DNA of 64,000 nucleotides from Afipia sp. (lineage in GTDB: Bacteria > Pseudomonadota > Alphaproteobacteria > Rhizobiales > Xanthobacteraceae): positions 372,001-436,000 of the forward strand of contig JACQDM010000002.1 of NCBI GenBank assembly GCA_016201045.1, in the 5' to 3' direction. The notes beneath the pieces are model-generated. The model made no database searches, had not been told where the DNA came from, and saw nothing but the letters and a program-made list of their open reading frames with translations. Shown in pieces: positions 17,200 through 26,704 of the stretch. Position 1 is the first letter of the stretch, and the number at the start of each line of letters is the position of its first letter. The position numbers were made by a program, and so were the translations under genes.

Positions 17200-17223
17200 G
17201 GACCGCCCGAACGCGGGCGGTCC
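17200..17223 (+). other. Intercistronic hairpin between nrtA and nrtB
   Basis: A perfect 10-bp GC-rich stem (GGACCGCCCG and its complement) with an AACG tetraloop lies 9 bp after the nrtA stop. No T-run follows. As with the hairpin at 3745-3774, it follows the binding-protein gene and probably protects its message or reduces read-through, giving binding protein in excess. Confidence 0.75.
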
Positions 17224-17251
17224 GGTTCATTGAATTCTCGGAGCAAGCCAG

Positions 17252-18151
17252 ATGAACATGCCCGCCCTCAACACCGACTCGGCCATCAAAGTGTCGCCAG
17301 CCTCGACGTCGGCGTCGGTGATTTCAATGTCGCCGAAGCGCAACTCGTTGTTCGACGGTTTCGGCAAGAAGTTGAACAATGCACTCGCCGTGGTTCTTCC
17401 ACCGATCGTTGTCGTTCTGGTGCTCGGTCTGATCTGGGAGTTGCTCTGTCACAAAGCGGGGGCAACGCTTCCGCCGCCATCGAAAGTGTGGCGGGACACG
17501 AAAGAGCTCGTTTTCGATCCGTTCTTTGATCGCGGCGGCATCGACAAAGGTCTGTTCTGGCACTTGTCAGCCAGCCTTAAACGCGTTGCATTCGGTTTTT
17601 CGCTCGCAGCAGTCGTCGGTGTTGCCCTCGGCACGCTGGTCGGCCAATCGGTTTGGGCGATGCGCGGCCTCGATCCGATCTTCCAGGTGCTGCGGACCAT
17701 CCCGCCGCTGGCGTGGCTGCCGCTGTCACTCGCGGCGTTTCGCGACGGCCAGCCCTCGGCGATCTTCGTGATCTTCATCACGTCGATCTGGCCGATCATC
17801 ATCAACACCGCCGTCGGCATCCGCAACATCCCGCAGGATTACCGCAACGTCGCCGCCGTCGTGCAACTCAACCCGCTTGAGTTCTTCTGGAAGATCATGA
17901 TCCCGTCGGCGGCCCCGTACATCTTCACGGGCTTGCGCATCGGTATCGGTCTTTCGTGGCTCGCTATCGTCGCCGCTGAAATGCTGATCGGCGGCGTTGG
18001 GATCGGCTTCTTCATCTGGGACGCGTGGAATTCCTCACACATCAGCGAGATCATCCTTGCGTTGTTCTACGTCGGCATCATCGGATTCATTCTCGATCGC
18101 ATGATTGCGCTGCTCGGCAAGCTCGCCACGCGCGGCATGCAGACGACCTAA
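17252..18151 (+). CDS. nrtB: Nitrate ABC transporter permease NrtB
   Basis: This 299-residue inner-membrane protein has a hydrophilic N-terminal tail of about 45 residues, about six membrane segments, and the NrtB family stretch RTIPPLAWLPLSLAAFRDGQPSAIFVIF. The ATPase-docking loop is AAVVQLNPLEFFWKIMIPSAAPY. It forms the membrane channel for nitrate. It is the only permease of the operon and is probably a homodimer. It starts 60 bp after nrtA, with the stable hairpin in that gap. Confidence 0.94.
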   Translation: MNMPALNTDSAIKVSPASTSASVISMSPKRNSLFDGFGKKLNNALAVVLPPIVVVLVLGLIWELLCHKAGATLPPPSKVWRDTKELVFDPFFDRGGIDKGLFWHLSASLKRVAFGFSLAAVVGVALGTLVGQSVWAMRGLDPIFQVLRTIPPLAWLPLSLAAFRDGQPSAIFVIFITSIWPIIINTAVGIRNIPQDYRNVAAVVQLNPLEFFWKIMIPSAAPYIFTGLRIGIGLSWLAIVAAEMLIGGVGIGFFIWDAWNSSHISEIILALFYVGIIGFILDRMIALLGKLATRGMQTT

Positions 18152-18162
18152 GGAGACACGCA

Positions 18163-18954
18163 ATGACTTATCTCAAGATCGATCACGTCGATAAGGTTTT
18201 CGCGCGCGGCGCGACCACGAGTGAAGTTCTCAAAGATATCAGCCTCAAGGTGGAGAAGGGCGATTACGTTTCCATCATTGGCCATTCGGGTTGCGGCAAA
18301 TCCACTTTGCTCAACATCGTCGCCGGCCTGACCGATGCGACGCAGGGCGGGGTCCTTCTCGAAGGCCGAGAGGTCAATTCGCCCGGTCCGGATCGCGCGG
18401 TGGTGTTTCAGAACCACTCGCTGCTGCCATGGCTGACGGTCTACGAAAACGTTGCGCTTGGCGTAAACAAGGTTTTCGGTTCGACGAAGACGAAAGCCGA
18501 GCGCCATGAATGGACGATTCACAACCTCAATCTCGTGCAGATGGGCCATGCCAAGGACAAGCGTCCGTCCGAAATCTCCGGCGGAATGAAACAGCGCGTT
18601 GGTATTGCGCGTGCGCTCGCGATGGAACCCAAAGTTCTGTTGCTCGATGAGCCGTTCGGCGCGCTTGACGCGCTCACGCGCGCGCATCTGCAGGACTCGG
18701 TAATGGCCCTGCACCAGAAGCTGAACAATACCGTTCTGATGATCACGCACGATGTCGACGAAGCGGTGCTACTGTCGTCGCGCATCGTCATGATGACCAA
18801 CGGGCCTAGCGCCCGGATCGGCGAGGTGCTGGAAGTCGACTTGCCGCATCCGCGCAAGCGGCTCGAACTGGCGTCGAACCCAACTTACCTGAAGTGCCGC
18901 CAGCGCGTGCTCGAATTCCTTTACGAGCGTCACCGCTTCGTGGAAGCGGCCTGA
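18163..18954 (+). CDS. nrtC: Nitrate ABC transporter ATP-binding protein
   Basis: This 263-residue ATPase has Walker A GHSGCGKST, Q-loop FQNHSLLPWL, signature ISGGMKQR, Walker B VLLLDEPFGALD and H-loop ITHDVDEA. The stretch MTNGPSARIGEVLEVDLPHPRKR is characteristic of NrtC/NrtD/CynD ATPases. It lacks the C-terminal NrtA-like regulatory domain found in cyanobacterial NrtC, so in domain terms it is closer to NrtD. ATG 18163 follows AGGAGA; a longer frame from 18025 overlaps nrtB and is rejected. Confidence 0.94.
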   Translation: MTYLKIDHVDKVFARGATTSEVLKDISLKVEKGDYVSIIGHSGCGKSTLLNIVAGLTDATQGGVLLEGREVNSPGPDRAVVFQNHSLLPWLTVYENVALGVNKVFGSTKTKAERHEWTIHNLNLVQMGHAKDKRPSEISGGMKQRVGIARALAMEPKVLLLDEPFGALDALTRAHLQDSVMALHQKLNNTVLMITHDVDEAVLLSSRIVMMTNGPSARIGEVLEVDLPHPRKRLELASNPTYLKCRQRVLEFLYERHRFVEAA

Positions 18955-18967
18955 CAGGGAGACGAGC

Positions 18968-20197
18968 GTGAGCGAACCTCTTGTCGTCATCGGCAACGGA
19001 ATGGCCGCAGCGCGTTTTGTCGAAGAACTCGCAAAGCGAGCGCTCGGCCGATATGCGGTCGCCGTCATCGGTGACGAACCGCGCTTGGCCTACAACCGCG
19101 TTCTGCTGTCTTCGGTACTGGCTGGCGACGTAGCGTCGCATGACATCGAACTGAAATCGGCTGGATGGTGGCGCGATCGGGGCGTGACAGTCACTTACGG
19201 TTGTGCGGCCCACTCCGTCGATCTTTCAAAGCGCAGTGTGAAGCTCGCCAATGGTACAGGGGTTGTTTTTTCCAAACTGGTTTTCGCGACCGGCTCGTCG
19301 GCATTGCGTCTGAATGTTCCTGGAGTGGATCTGCCCGGCGTTCACACGTTCCGTGACTCGCGGGATGTCGGCCATCTTCTTAACTTGGCTACGGGGAAAA
19401 AGCGTGTCGTCGTTGTCGGTGGCGGTCTGCTTGGTCTCGAGGCTGCCTACGGGCTCGCGAAAGCTGGAGCACAGGTGACGCTTGTGCACTTGATGGATCG
19501 GTTGATGGAGCGTCAGCTTGACCCAGCCGCGGCCGCTCTGCTCAAGCGCCTGGTCGAAGAGAAGGGAATTGAGATCGTTCTTTGCGCCAGCACGGCGCGA
19601 ATTCTCGGTGTTGAAAAGGTCGAAGGACTGGAACTGGAGAACGGACGGATGATCGCAGCTGACGCTGTCGTATTTTCCGCAGGTATTCGTCCGAATGCGA
19701 CGCTCGCCCAGCAGGCCGGCATTCCGGTCAATCGCGGCGTCGTCGTCGACGATTATATGGCAACGTCTTGTGAAGGCATCTATGCGCTCGGCGAATGCGC
19801 AGAGCATCGCGGCGTCTGCTATGGCCTCGTCGAGCCGGCCTACGAACAGGCGAGGGTACTCGCCGATCACCTTGCGGGAAAGCCGGCAACCTATTCCGGC
19901 AGTGTCGTCTCGACCAATCTGAAGGTGTCCGGCGTCAATGTCTTTTCGGCCGGCGATTTTCTCGGCGGCAGCGGCGCTGAATCGATTGTGTTCAACGATC
20001 CGCGCTTTGGCACCTACAAGAAACTCGTGGTTTCCAATGGAGCATTGACCGGCGCCGTGCTCGTTGGCGATACCCGCGACGCACTCTGGTATCTCGAATT
20101 GATCCGCGCAGGCGGATCCATCGCTGCAATGCGTGGCGACATCATGTTCGGGCGCGATCTTGCTTTGCCGCAGGGTGACCGGGCTCGGGCGGCTTGA
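18968..20197 (+). CDS. FAD/NAD(P)H-dependent reductase, electron donor for assimilatory nitrate reductase
   Basis: This 409-residue protein resembles the N-terminal FAD/NAD(P) part of assimilatory nitrite reductase NirB and the NasB reductase subunit. It has an FAD dinucleotide fold at the N-terminus (VIGNGMAAARFVEEL), an NAD(P) fold GGGLLGLEAAYGLAKAG near residues 145-165, and the second FAD motif IYALGECAEHRG near residue 265. It lacks the [2Fe-2S] and siroheme domains of full NirB. It lies between nrtC and nasA with tight spacing, so it probably passes electrons from NAD(P)H to NasA. It starts at GTG 18968 after AGGGAGACG. Confidence 0.85.
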   Translation: MSEPLVVIGNGMAAARFVEELAKRALGRYAVAVIGDEPRLAYNRVLLSSVLAGDVASHDIELKSAGWWRDRGVTVTYGCAAHSVDLSKRSVKLANGTGVVFSKLVFATGSSALRLNVPGVDLPGVHTFRDSRDVGHLLNLATGKKRVVVVGGGLLGLEAAYGLAKAGAQVTLVHLMDRLMERQLDPAAAALLKRLVEEKGIEIVLCASTARILGVEKVEGLELENGRMIAADAVVFSAGIRPNATLAQQAGIPVNRGVVVDDYMATSCEGIYALGECAEHRGVCYGLVEPAYEQARVLADHLAGKPATYSGSVVSTNLKVSGVNVFSAGDFLGGSGAESIVFNDPRFGTYKKLVVSNGALTGAVLVGDTRDALWYLELIRAGGSIAAMRGDIMFGRDLALPQGDRARAA

Positions 20198-20231
20198 TGA
20201 TGGTCTTGCCATGCGGCGGGCGGGCGAATCT

Positions 20232-22946
20232 ATGACACTGCACGAGCCGGGCGCGCGAGTTACGCGTACAGCATGTCCCTATTGCGGAGTCGGTTGCGGA
20301 GTTCTTGCAACCCCCGACGGAAATGGCGGAGCGTCGATCACCGGAGACCCGGAGCATCCGGCGAATTTCGGACGGCTTTGTTCCAAGGGTTCCGCGTTGG
20401 GAGAAACGCTCGGTTTAAGAGAGCGTCTGCTCCACCCAATGATACGTACGTCCAAGGGTGAAATGGAGCGCGTTGCCTGGCCGGATGCGCTCGACCACGT
20501 TGCAAACCGGCTTCAACACACGATCGCAAAATACGGCTCGAATTCGGTCGCGTTCTATTTGTCCGGTCAACTTCTCACCGAAGACTATTATGTCGCTAAC
20601 AAGCTGATGAAGGGTTTCATTGGTACCGCGAACGTCGATACCAATTCCCGGCTTTGCATGGCATCGACCGTTGCCGGACATCGCCGCGCGTTCGGTAGCG
20701 ATACTGTGCCCGGAAATTATGAGGATCTCGACAAAGCCGATCTGCTTGTGCTGGTCGGTTCGAATGCCGCGTGGTGCCACCCCGTTCTTTTCCAGCGGAT
20801 GATTGCCAACAGACAGAAACGGAGCGCGCGTATTGTTGTCATCGATCCGCGCCGAACCGATACCGCAGGCGATGCCGATCTGTTTCTGGGTCTGAAACCG
20901 GGAACAGACAGTGCATTGTTTTGCGGCTTGCTCGTTCACCTTGCCGACAACGGCGCACTCAATCGAGCCTACATCGGCGCTCACACGTCAGGATTCGATG
21001 AAACACTGACTGCCGCGAGACGAACAGCGAACGGTATTGCTGCAACGGCATTGGCAACAGGGTTGGCCGAGTCCGACGTCGCCTCTTTCTTCCAGATGTT
21101 CATGGCGACTGAGCGTGTCGTGACGCTGTTCTCACAAGGGGTCAATCAATCCGCACAAGGCACTGATAAGGTCAATGCCATCGTCAACTGTCATCTGGCG
21201 ACTGGCCGGATCGGCAAAATCGGCGCTTCGCCATTTTCACTGACTGGTCAACCCAATGCGATGGGCGGGCGCGAGGTAGGAGGCCTTGCGAACCAACTCG
21301 CGGCCCATATGAATTTTTCGCCGCCGGATATCGATCGTGTTCGCAGGTTTTGGAATGCCCCGCGCATTGCCACACATGAGGGCCTCAAGGCCGTCCAGAT
21401 GTTTCAAGCCATCGAAAGGGGGAGCATAAAGGCACTGTGGGTCATGGGCACAAATCCTGCAGTTTCCCTGCCCAATGCAAACGCAGTCCGTGCAGCAATG
21501 CGCAAGCTCGATCTTCTCGTTATTTCCGAGAACGTAGCGTCGAACGACAGCATCAATTCCGGCGCGCATGTCTTGTTGCCCGCTCATGCATGGGGTGAGA
21601 AATCCGGTACCGTCACCAACTCGGAGCGGCGCATCTCGCGGCAGCGTGCATTTTTGCCACCTCCTGGGGAATCTAAGGCCGATTGGTGGATTGTTAGCGA
21701 GATCGCAAAACGGCTCGGGCACGGCCGCGCGTTCGAGTATGGTTCTGCCGCTGACATTTTCCGCGAGCATGCTCAGCTTTCGGCGTTCGAGAACGATGGG
21801 TGCCGAGATTTCGATATCGGAGCAGTTGCCAAGATCACAGAAACCGAATTCGAGGCGCTATCGCCACTGACTTGGCCGAAACGGGAGAACGAATCGGCTT
21901 CAGCGGATCGATTGTTTAGTGATGGAGGATTTTTCACGTCTGACCGCAAGGCTCGGTTCGTCGCTCCGGACATTCCAATGCTTCGCGGCGAAACGTCGGC
22001 AGGCCGGCCGCTGCGTTTGAATACCGGCCGGATTCGCGACCAGTGGCATACGATGACACGCACGGGTTTGAGTCCACGTCTCAGCGCACACCTCCCCGAG
22101 CCGTATGTTGAAATTCATCCTGACGATGCTGCGGAAGCAGGTGTGACCGACGGGGGCTTTGCGCGCGTCGCAACCGATCTTGGTCAATGCATTTTGAGGG
22201 TTGTTGTCAGCGACCGGCAGCAACGAGGAATGCTGTTCGCACCAATACATTGGAGTTCGGAAAACTCCTCCTCTGCCAGGATAGGCGGATTGGTCGCCCC
22301 GTTTACCGATGTATTTTCCGGCCAGCCCGAAAACAAGGCTACTCCTGCCGCTATTGAACCGATCAATTTTTTGCGGCACGGCTTCATCTTATCGCGCGCG
22401 ATTGTCGATCTGCCGAAGGACGTGTGGTGGGCGCGCTTTTCCGTGACGGGAGGCTACGGTTATCTCCTCGCGGCAAGTTCGGACATTGCAGAATGGAAAA
22501 TGTTGGCGTTCTCACGCGAGGAGGCGATCGAACTGGCGGAGTACGAGGATGTCGCCTCCGGAGTTTATCGTGCTGCTGGCTTTCAGAACGGGCGGCTGGA
22601 GAGTTGTCTTTTCATCGAACCCTCGGCAAACGCTATCAACATGGATGCGGTAAAATCCATCTTTGCAGCGGATTCGGTGAGTGATGAAGAGCGGCGCACA
22701 CTTTTGTCGGGCAAATCGGCGGACGGCCTGTCGACCGGCGGGGCTATCGTGTGCGCATGCTTCGGAGTGGGGCGAACGACGATCAGCAATGCGATCGCGT
22801 CGGGGGCACGAGATACGGCCGAAATTGGCTCTCAGCTGCGGGCCGGGACGAATTGCGGTTCGTGTATTCCCGAATTGAAGCGGTTGCTGGCAGACAGCCT
22901 TGAAGTGAATCGGGTTATGCGAGGCGCCGCCGCTGCGGCAAACTAA
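20232..22946 (+). CDS. nasA: Assimilatory nitrate reductase catalytic subunit NasA
   Basis: This 904-residue molybdopterin oxidoreductase has an N-terminal [4Fe-4S] site (Cys 15, 18, 22 and 50, in CPYCGVGCGV and RLCSKGS). The Mo-bis-MGD domains follow, with SRLCMAS supplying the probable Cys ligand to Mo, and MGTNPAVSLPNA and GEKSGTVTNSERR as cofactor contacts. A C-terminal BFD-like [2Fe-2S] domain has CACFGVGRTT and GTNCGSC. It reduces nitrate to nitrite in the cytoplasm. ATG 20232 aligns best with the family start; ATG 20211 in the same frame is possible. It is the last gene of the nrt operon. No nitrite reductase gene follows. Confidence 0.95.
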   Translation: MTLHEPGARVTRTACPYCGVGCGVLATPDGNGGASITGDPEHPANFGRLCSKGSALGETLGLRERLLHPMIRTSKGEMERVAWPDALDHVANRLQHTIAKYGSNSVAFYLSGQLLTEDYYVANKLMKGFIGTANVDTNSRLCMASTVAGHRRAFGSDTVPGNYEDLDKADLLVLVGSNAAWCHPVLFQRMIANRQKRSARIVVIDPRRTDTAGDADLFLGLKPGTDSALFCGLLVHLADNGALNRAYIGAHTSGFDETLTAARRTANGIAATALATGLAESDVASFFQMFMATERVVTLFSQGVNQSAQGTDKVNAIVNCHLATGRIGKIGASPFSLTGQPNAMGGREVGGLANQLAAHMNFSPPDIDRVRRFWNAPRIATHEGLKAVQMFQAIERGSIKALWVMGTNPAVSLPNANAVRAAMRKLDLLVISENVASNDSINSGAHVLLPAHAWGEKSGTVTNSERRISRQRAFLPPPGESKADWWIVSEIAKRLGHGRAFEYGSAADIFREHAQLSAFENDGCRDFDIGAVAKITETEFEALSPLTWPKRENESASADRLFSDGGFFTSDRKARFVAPDIPMLRGETSAGRPLRLNTGRIRDQWHTMTRTGLSPRLSAHLPEPYVEIHPDDAAEAGVTDGGFARVATDLGQCILRVVVSDRQQRGMLFAPIHWSSENSSSARIGGLVAPFTDVFSGQPENKATPAAIEPINFLRHGFILSRAIVDLPKDVWWARFSVTGGYGYLLAASSDIAEWKMLAFSREEAIELAEYEDVASGVYRAAGFQNGRLESCLFIEPSANAINMDAVKSIFAADSVSDEERRTLLSGKSADGLSTGGAIVCACFGVGRTTISNAIASGARDTAEIGSQLRAGTNCGSCIPELKRLLADSLEVNRVMRGAAAAAN

Positions 22947-23095
22947 ATGTTCTGCGATGCTGCGACTACAAGGGTCGCCCAAGCCATAAATTTCTAGGGT
23001 GCAATGCGAGACCCGTTTGCATTGGGATGAAGGCTCGCGATAATAACAGCGCGCTTCGTCGCGTTTCCTCTGCACGGCGTTGAAGTGGAGCCAGT

Positions 23096-24079
23096 GTGAC
23101 AAAAATTTCAATGCGGATAGGCACGCGCAAAAGCGCGATGGCGCTTGCCCAGACGGAAGAAATCGCAAAACGCCTGTCGGCCGCAGCACCGGATATCACG
23201 GTTGAGATCGTCAAATTTGAAACGACAGGCGATCAGGATCAGACAAGCAAGCTGCTCAGTCATGGCGGGAAGGGTGGCGCATTCGTGCAGCAAATTCGCG
23301 AAGCCGTCACCGCCGGCAAGCTGCACGCGGCGATGCATTCGCTGAAAGACATGCCAGGCAATGAAGACACCCCTGGTCTCGTGATTGGTGCGACATTGTC
23401 ACGCGATCCTCCCAACGATGCGCTTGTCGTGCGTGCGGGTGTTTCGATCGACGATCTGAAGCGCAGCAAAGGAAAAGGGTTCAAGATCGGCACCAATGCC
23501 GTGCGCCGTGCGGCCTATGCGCGCCGGCTGTTTCCGGAGATCGAGGTGATGCACTACCGGGGGGCGGCCGATACCCGTGTTCGCAAGCTCGACGGCCGCG
23601 AAATGCAGCGTCTTCCTGACGGCGGCGAAGTCGGACCTGCGGACGCGCTGATCATGGCCTGTTCGGGTCTTGAGCGCGTCGGGTTGGCCGATCGCATCGC
23701 CCACGAATTCTCAACGAGCGAAATGTTGCCGGCGGTCGGACAAGGTATCGTCGCGGTGGAGTGCGCCAGCGATGATTGGCAGACGCGGAAATTTCTTTCG
23801 CTGATCGACGATCGTGCCGCCCATCTTTGCGCAGATGCGGAACGCGAGGTGCTTTGGGTACTCAACGGTCATTGCAATTCGCCGATTGCCGGTTTTTCGA
23901 CGATCGACGGAAAGCAAATGACACTCACTGCGTCGGTGCTGGATGAGAAGGGCGGTCAGCTTATTGAAACGACGCGCAAGGGTCCGGCAGATCGCCCACG
24001 TGAGTTGGGCCGCGCAGTTGCGTTCGATCTGCTGGCCAAAGGCGCCGCGCAAATCATCGAACGCAATCGGCCAGCGTAG
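23096..24079 (+). CDS. hemC: Hydroxymethylbilane synthase (porphobilinogen deaminase), divergent
   Basis: This 327-residue protein polymerises four porphobilinogens into hydroxymethylbilane. Functional residues are kept: Asp 85 in HSLKDMP, Arg-Arg 137-138, Arg 155 and Arg 161 in RGAADTR, and Cys 260 in LNGHCNSP, which binds the dipyrromethane cofactor. Flanking residues differ from the common form (GTNAVRRAA for GTSSLRRxA, RGAADTR for RGNVxTR, GTRKSAMALAQ for GTRxSxLALAQ), so this is a divergent branch, possibly a second copy. It starts at a GTG with GGAG 5 bp upstream; ATG 23111 is an alternative. It converges on hemE with almost no gap. Confidence 0.92.
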   Translation: MTKISMRIGTRKSAMALAQTEEIAKRLSAAAPDITVEIVKFETTGDQDQTSKLLSHGGKGGAFVQQIREAVTAGKLHAAMHSLKDMPGNEDTPGLVIGATLSRDPPNDALVVRAGVSIDDLKRSKGKGFKIGTNAVRRAAYARRLFPEIEVMHYRGAADTRVRKLDGREMQRLPDGGEVGPADALIMACSGLERVGLADRIAHEFSTSEMLPAVGQGIVAVECASDDWQTRKFLSLIDDRAAHLCADAEREVLWVLNGHCNSPIAGFSTIDGKQMTLTASVLDEKGGQLIETTRKGPADRPRELGRAVAFDLLAKGAAQIIERNRPA

Positions 24080-24080
24080 T

Positions 24081-25127
24081 TTAGCTTCGGTACGCGCGCA
24101 CGCGCTTGAGCATTTGCTCGACGTGCGCGATAGGCGTCTCGGGTTGAATCCCGTGGCCAAGATTGAAAATGAACCGCCCGCCTGCATAGTTGCTCAGAAC
24201 ATCATCGACCGCACGATCGAGCGCCGCGCCGCCGGCAATGAGGACCAGCGGATCGAGATTGCCTTGAACGGCTATGCGGCTCTGAACACGCTCGCGGACC
24301 AGCACGGGCTCCGCCGTCCAATCGATACTGACGCCATCGACGCCGGTGCGCTCGATATAGTCCGGTAGCAATGCGCCCGCCCCGCGAGGAAACCCGATTA
24401 TCTTCGTATTCGGCGCTTTCGCGCGCACGCCTTCGACAATGCGGCGCGTCGGTTCGGCCGACCACCGTTTGAATTCACTCGGCGGCAGGACCCCGGCCCA
24501 TGTATCGAAGATCTGCAGCACGTCGGCTCCGGCCTTCAGTTGCCCGAGCAGATACTGAATGGAGTTCTCGACCAGCACGTCGATGATTTTCTCGAATGCA
24601 TCCGGGTGGCTGTAGGCCAGCATGCGTGCCGGCCCTTGATCCGGTGTGCCGTGGCCGGCAACCATGTACGTCGCGACGGTCCACGGCGCCCCGCAAAATC
24701 CGATCAGGGCAATCCCCGAATCGAGTGTGCTCCGGACGCGTCGCAGTGCTTCATAGACCGGCTCGAGCGCCGTGAAATCGGCATGTTTCGACAGCGCCGC
24801 AATTTTATCCGGCGTGTCGAGCGGATCGAGGCGGGGGCCTTCGCCGGCTTCAAACCGTACCGAGCGTCCGAGAGCGTGCGGAATTACGAGAATGTCCGAG
24901 AAGATGATCGCAGCGTCGAAACCGAAGCGCCGGATCGGTTGCAGAGTGACTTCCGCAGCAAGATCCGGATTGAAGCAGAGATCGAGAAAACCGCCGGCCT
25001 TTTCGCGCACTGCGCGGTATTCGGGAAGGTACCGCCCGGCCTGACGCATCATCCACAGCGGCGGCGCCGGTTGTCGGCGGCCGGAAAGAACCTCGACAAA
25101 TGGCTTGGTCGTTGAATTCTGTGTCAC
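24081..25127 (-). CDS. hemE: Uroporphyrinogen decarboxylase
   Basis: This 348-residue enzyme decarboxylates uroporphyrinogen III to coproporphyrinogen III. Motifs include [17 protein letters not shown] near residue 25, the catalytic Asp in [32 protein letters not shown] and [12 protein letters not shown]. The GTG at 25127 gives the normal family length; the frame continues upstream for 42 codons, but that part is basic and unlike HemE. It ends 1 bp from the end of hemC on the other strand. It is typical of the family and is probably the housekeeping copy. Confidence 0.95.
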   Translation of the reverse strand: MTQNSTTKPFVEVLSGRRQPAPPLWMMRQAGRYLPEYRAVREKAGGFLDLCFNPDLAAEVTLQPIRRFGFDAAIIFSDILVIPHALGRSVRFEAGEGPRLDPLDTPDKIAALSKHADFTALEPVYEALRRVRSTLDSGIALIGFCGAPWTVATYMVAGHGTPDQGPARMLAYSHPDAFEKIIDVLVENSIQYLLGQLKAGADVLQIFDTWAGVLPPSEFKRWSAEPTRRIVEGVRAKAPNTKIIGFPRGAGALLPDYIERTGVDGVSIDWTAEPVLVRERVQSRIAVQGNLDPLVLIAGGAALDRAVDDVLSNYAGGRFIFNLGHGIQPETPIAHVEQMLKRVRAYRS

Positions 25128-25294
25128 GCGGGATTTCCAGGTTATAATAACAGGCTTCTTTGTCGCTTTTGATACACTGCGGTTTCGGTCTTGGCCACGG
25201 TTGGAAGCATTGTCCGGCAGGCACATATTCGTTTTAGAGCCCTCGCATTCCATCAGTTTGTTGAGCTAGCGATGCGTCGTTGCGGATTTCAGCC

Positions 25295-26095
25295 GTGAAG
25301 AAACTCAGTGCCAAAAAATTTGTCTATCAGATTTTTTACGATGAAATGTCCCGCGGCATGTTGGATCCTGGGTTCATTCCGCTGGATAACGTGCCGAACA
25401 AAAGACCCGATTGGTTTGAACTTTGGGTGATCCGAAAATTTCTGATGGAGAATCGTCTGGAGCCGGATGCCTGGTATGGGTTTCTATCCCCGAAATTCAG
25501 GCAAAAGACGTCATTCGGATCGGAGTTCGTGCTAGCTGCGATCGATCGCATCGACACGCGCGCCGACGTCGCGCTGTTTTCGCCGGGCGCCAACGTGCTT
25601 GCTTATTTTCAGAATCCCTTCGAACAGGGTGAGTTACGGCATCCAGGACTACTAACTGCAAGTCAACGGTTTCTAAACAGCATCGGCTTCGACTGCAATT
25701 TGCAAATGCTCGTCACACATTCAAAAAACTCCGCCTTTTGTAACTACGTCATCGCGAAGCCGGAGTATTGGTCGCAGTGGCTCGATCTAGCGAACAGGTT
25801 TTTCGAATATACGGAAAACGGATCGGACCCGAATCTTCTTAAGCTTACGCCGCACGAAAATTCCACGACGCCGATGAAGGCGTTCGTGCAGGAGCGACTT
25901 GCTACGTTGATTCTTGTTCAGGGCGAGTTCAAGATATTTTCCCTTGAACCATCCCAGCAGCATGTTCACGATGATAGCGAAATCCGCCGATCACTCATCG
26001 CCTGCGATGTTTTGAAAGAACGATATTCATCGACTGGCGACGATGAGTTTCTTGCGCTGTACAGGAAGATTCGCAGCAAGATCGAACCCCAGTAA
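25295..26095 (+). CDS. Hypothetical protein of unknown function
   Basis: This 266-residue protein has no signal peptide and no membrane segment that I can see. It is rich in aromatic residues, with a basic N-terminus (KKLSAKKFVYQIFYDE). Stretches such as WFELWVIRKFLMENRLEPDAWYGFLSPKF and ALFSPGANVLAYFQNPFEQGE suggest a folded enzyme or glycan-related protein. It lies just upstream of rfbC and rfbD on the same strand, so a role in surface polysaccharide synthesis is possible. The start is uncertain: GTG 25295 or TTG 25280. I do not recognise the family. Confidence 0.75.
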   Translation: MKKLSAKKFVYQIFYDEMSRGMLDPGFIPLDNVPNKRPDWFELWVIRKFLMENRLEPDAWYGFLSPKFRQKTSFGSEFVLAAIDRIDTRADVALFSPGANVLAYFQNPFEQGELRHPGLLTASQRFLNSIGFDCNLQMLVTHSKNSAFCNYVIAKPEYWSQWLDLANRFFEYTENGSDPNLLKLTPHENSTTPMKAFVQERLATLILVQGEFKIFSLEPSQQHVHDDSEIRRSLIACDVLKERYSSTGDDEFLALYRKIRSKIEPQ

Positions 26096-26149
26096 ATGGC
26101 GGTGCCAGAAGTCACCCAAGACAGTTAAGTGCCCCAGAGAGGCCGGTCA

Positions 26150-26704
26150 ATGCGTGTTACGCCCACTGAAATTCCGGACGTCAGGATTTTTGAACCCGAA
26201 GTGCTCCCGGACGAACGCGGATTCTTCACCGAGATTTTTCAGGCGAAGCGGTATGCGACGTGCGGTCTTCAAAATCCGTTTGTGCAGGACAATTTCTCGC
26301 GATCCAACAAGAGCGTCGTTCGTGGACTTCACATGCAGTTATCGCCACCTCAGGGAAAACTGGTGACAGTTCTGCGCGGGCGAATCTTTGATGTTGCCGT
26401 CGATTTGCGCCGGAATAGTCCGACATTCGCAAAGCATGTCGTCGTTGAGTTGAGTGACGATAACCTTCGTCAGATGTGGGTGCCGCGCGGATTCGCGCAT
26501 GGATTTGCGGTGCTGTCGGAGACTGCGGATGTGTTCTACAAGTGCGACAACTTCTATAATCCGAACGATGAAATAGCAGTGCGATGGAACGACCCTCAAA
26601 TTGGCATCGTTTGGCCGATTTCCAAGCCACACCTATCGCGCCGCGATTCTTCAGCAGTGATGCTCAAAGACATCGATATTCTTCCGCTTTACGGCGCGGT
26701 CTGA
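26150..26704 (+). CDS. rfbC: dTDP-4-dehydrorhamnose 3,5-epimerase
   Basis: This 184-residue cupin-fold enzyme has the RmlC motifs DERGFFTEIF, VQDNFSRSNKSVVRGLHMQ (catalytic His in RGLH), GKLVTVLRGRIFDVAVDLR and WVPRGFAHGFAVLSE, and the active-site Tyr in FYKCDNFY. It makes dTDP-4-dehydro-L-rhamnose for surface polysaccharide. The ATG at 26150 follows GAGAGG; the upstream in-frame start at 26129 is less likely. Its stop overlaps the rfbD ATG (TGATG). The earlier pathway genes rfbA and rfbB are not in the window. Confidence 0.94.
   Translation: MRVTPTEIPDVRIFEPEVLPDERGFFTEIFQAKRYATCGLQNPFVQDNFSRSNKSVVRGLHMQLSPPQGKLVTVLRGRIFDVAVDLRRNSPTFAKHVVVELSDDNLRQMWVPRGFAHGFAVLSETADVFYKCDNFYNPNDEIAVRWNDPQIGIVWPISKPHLSRRDSSAVMLKDIDILPLYGAV

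Noticed and set aside
15833-17230. 465-codon minus-strand frame opposite nrtA
   Set aside because: Long only because of the GC-rich codon pattern of nrtA; no start signal and no recognisable domain.
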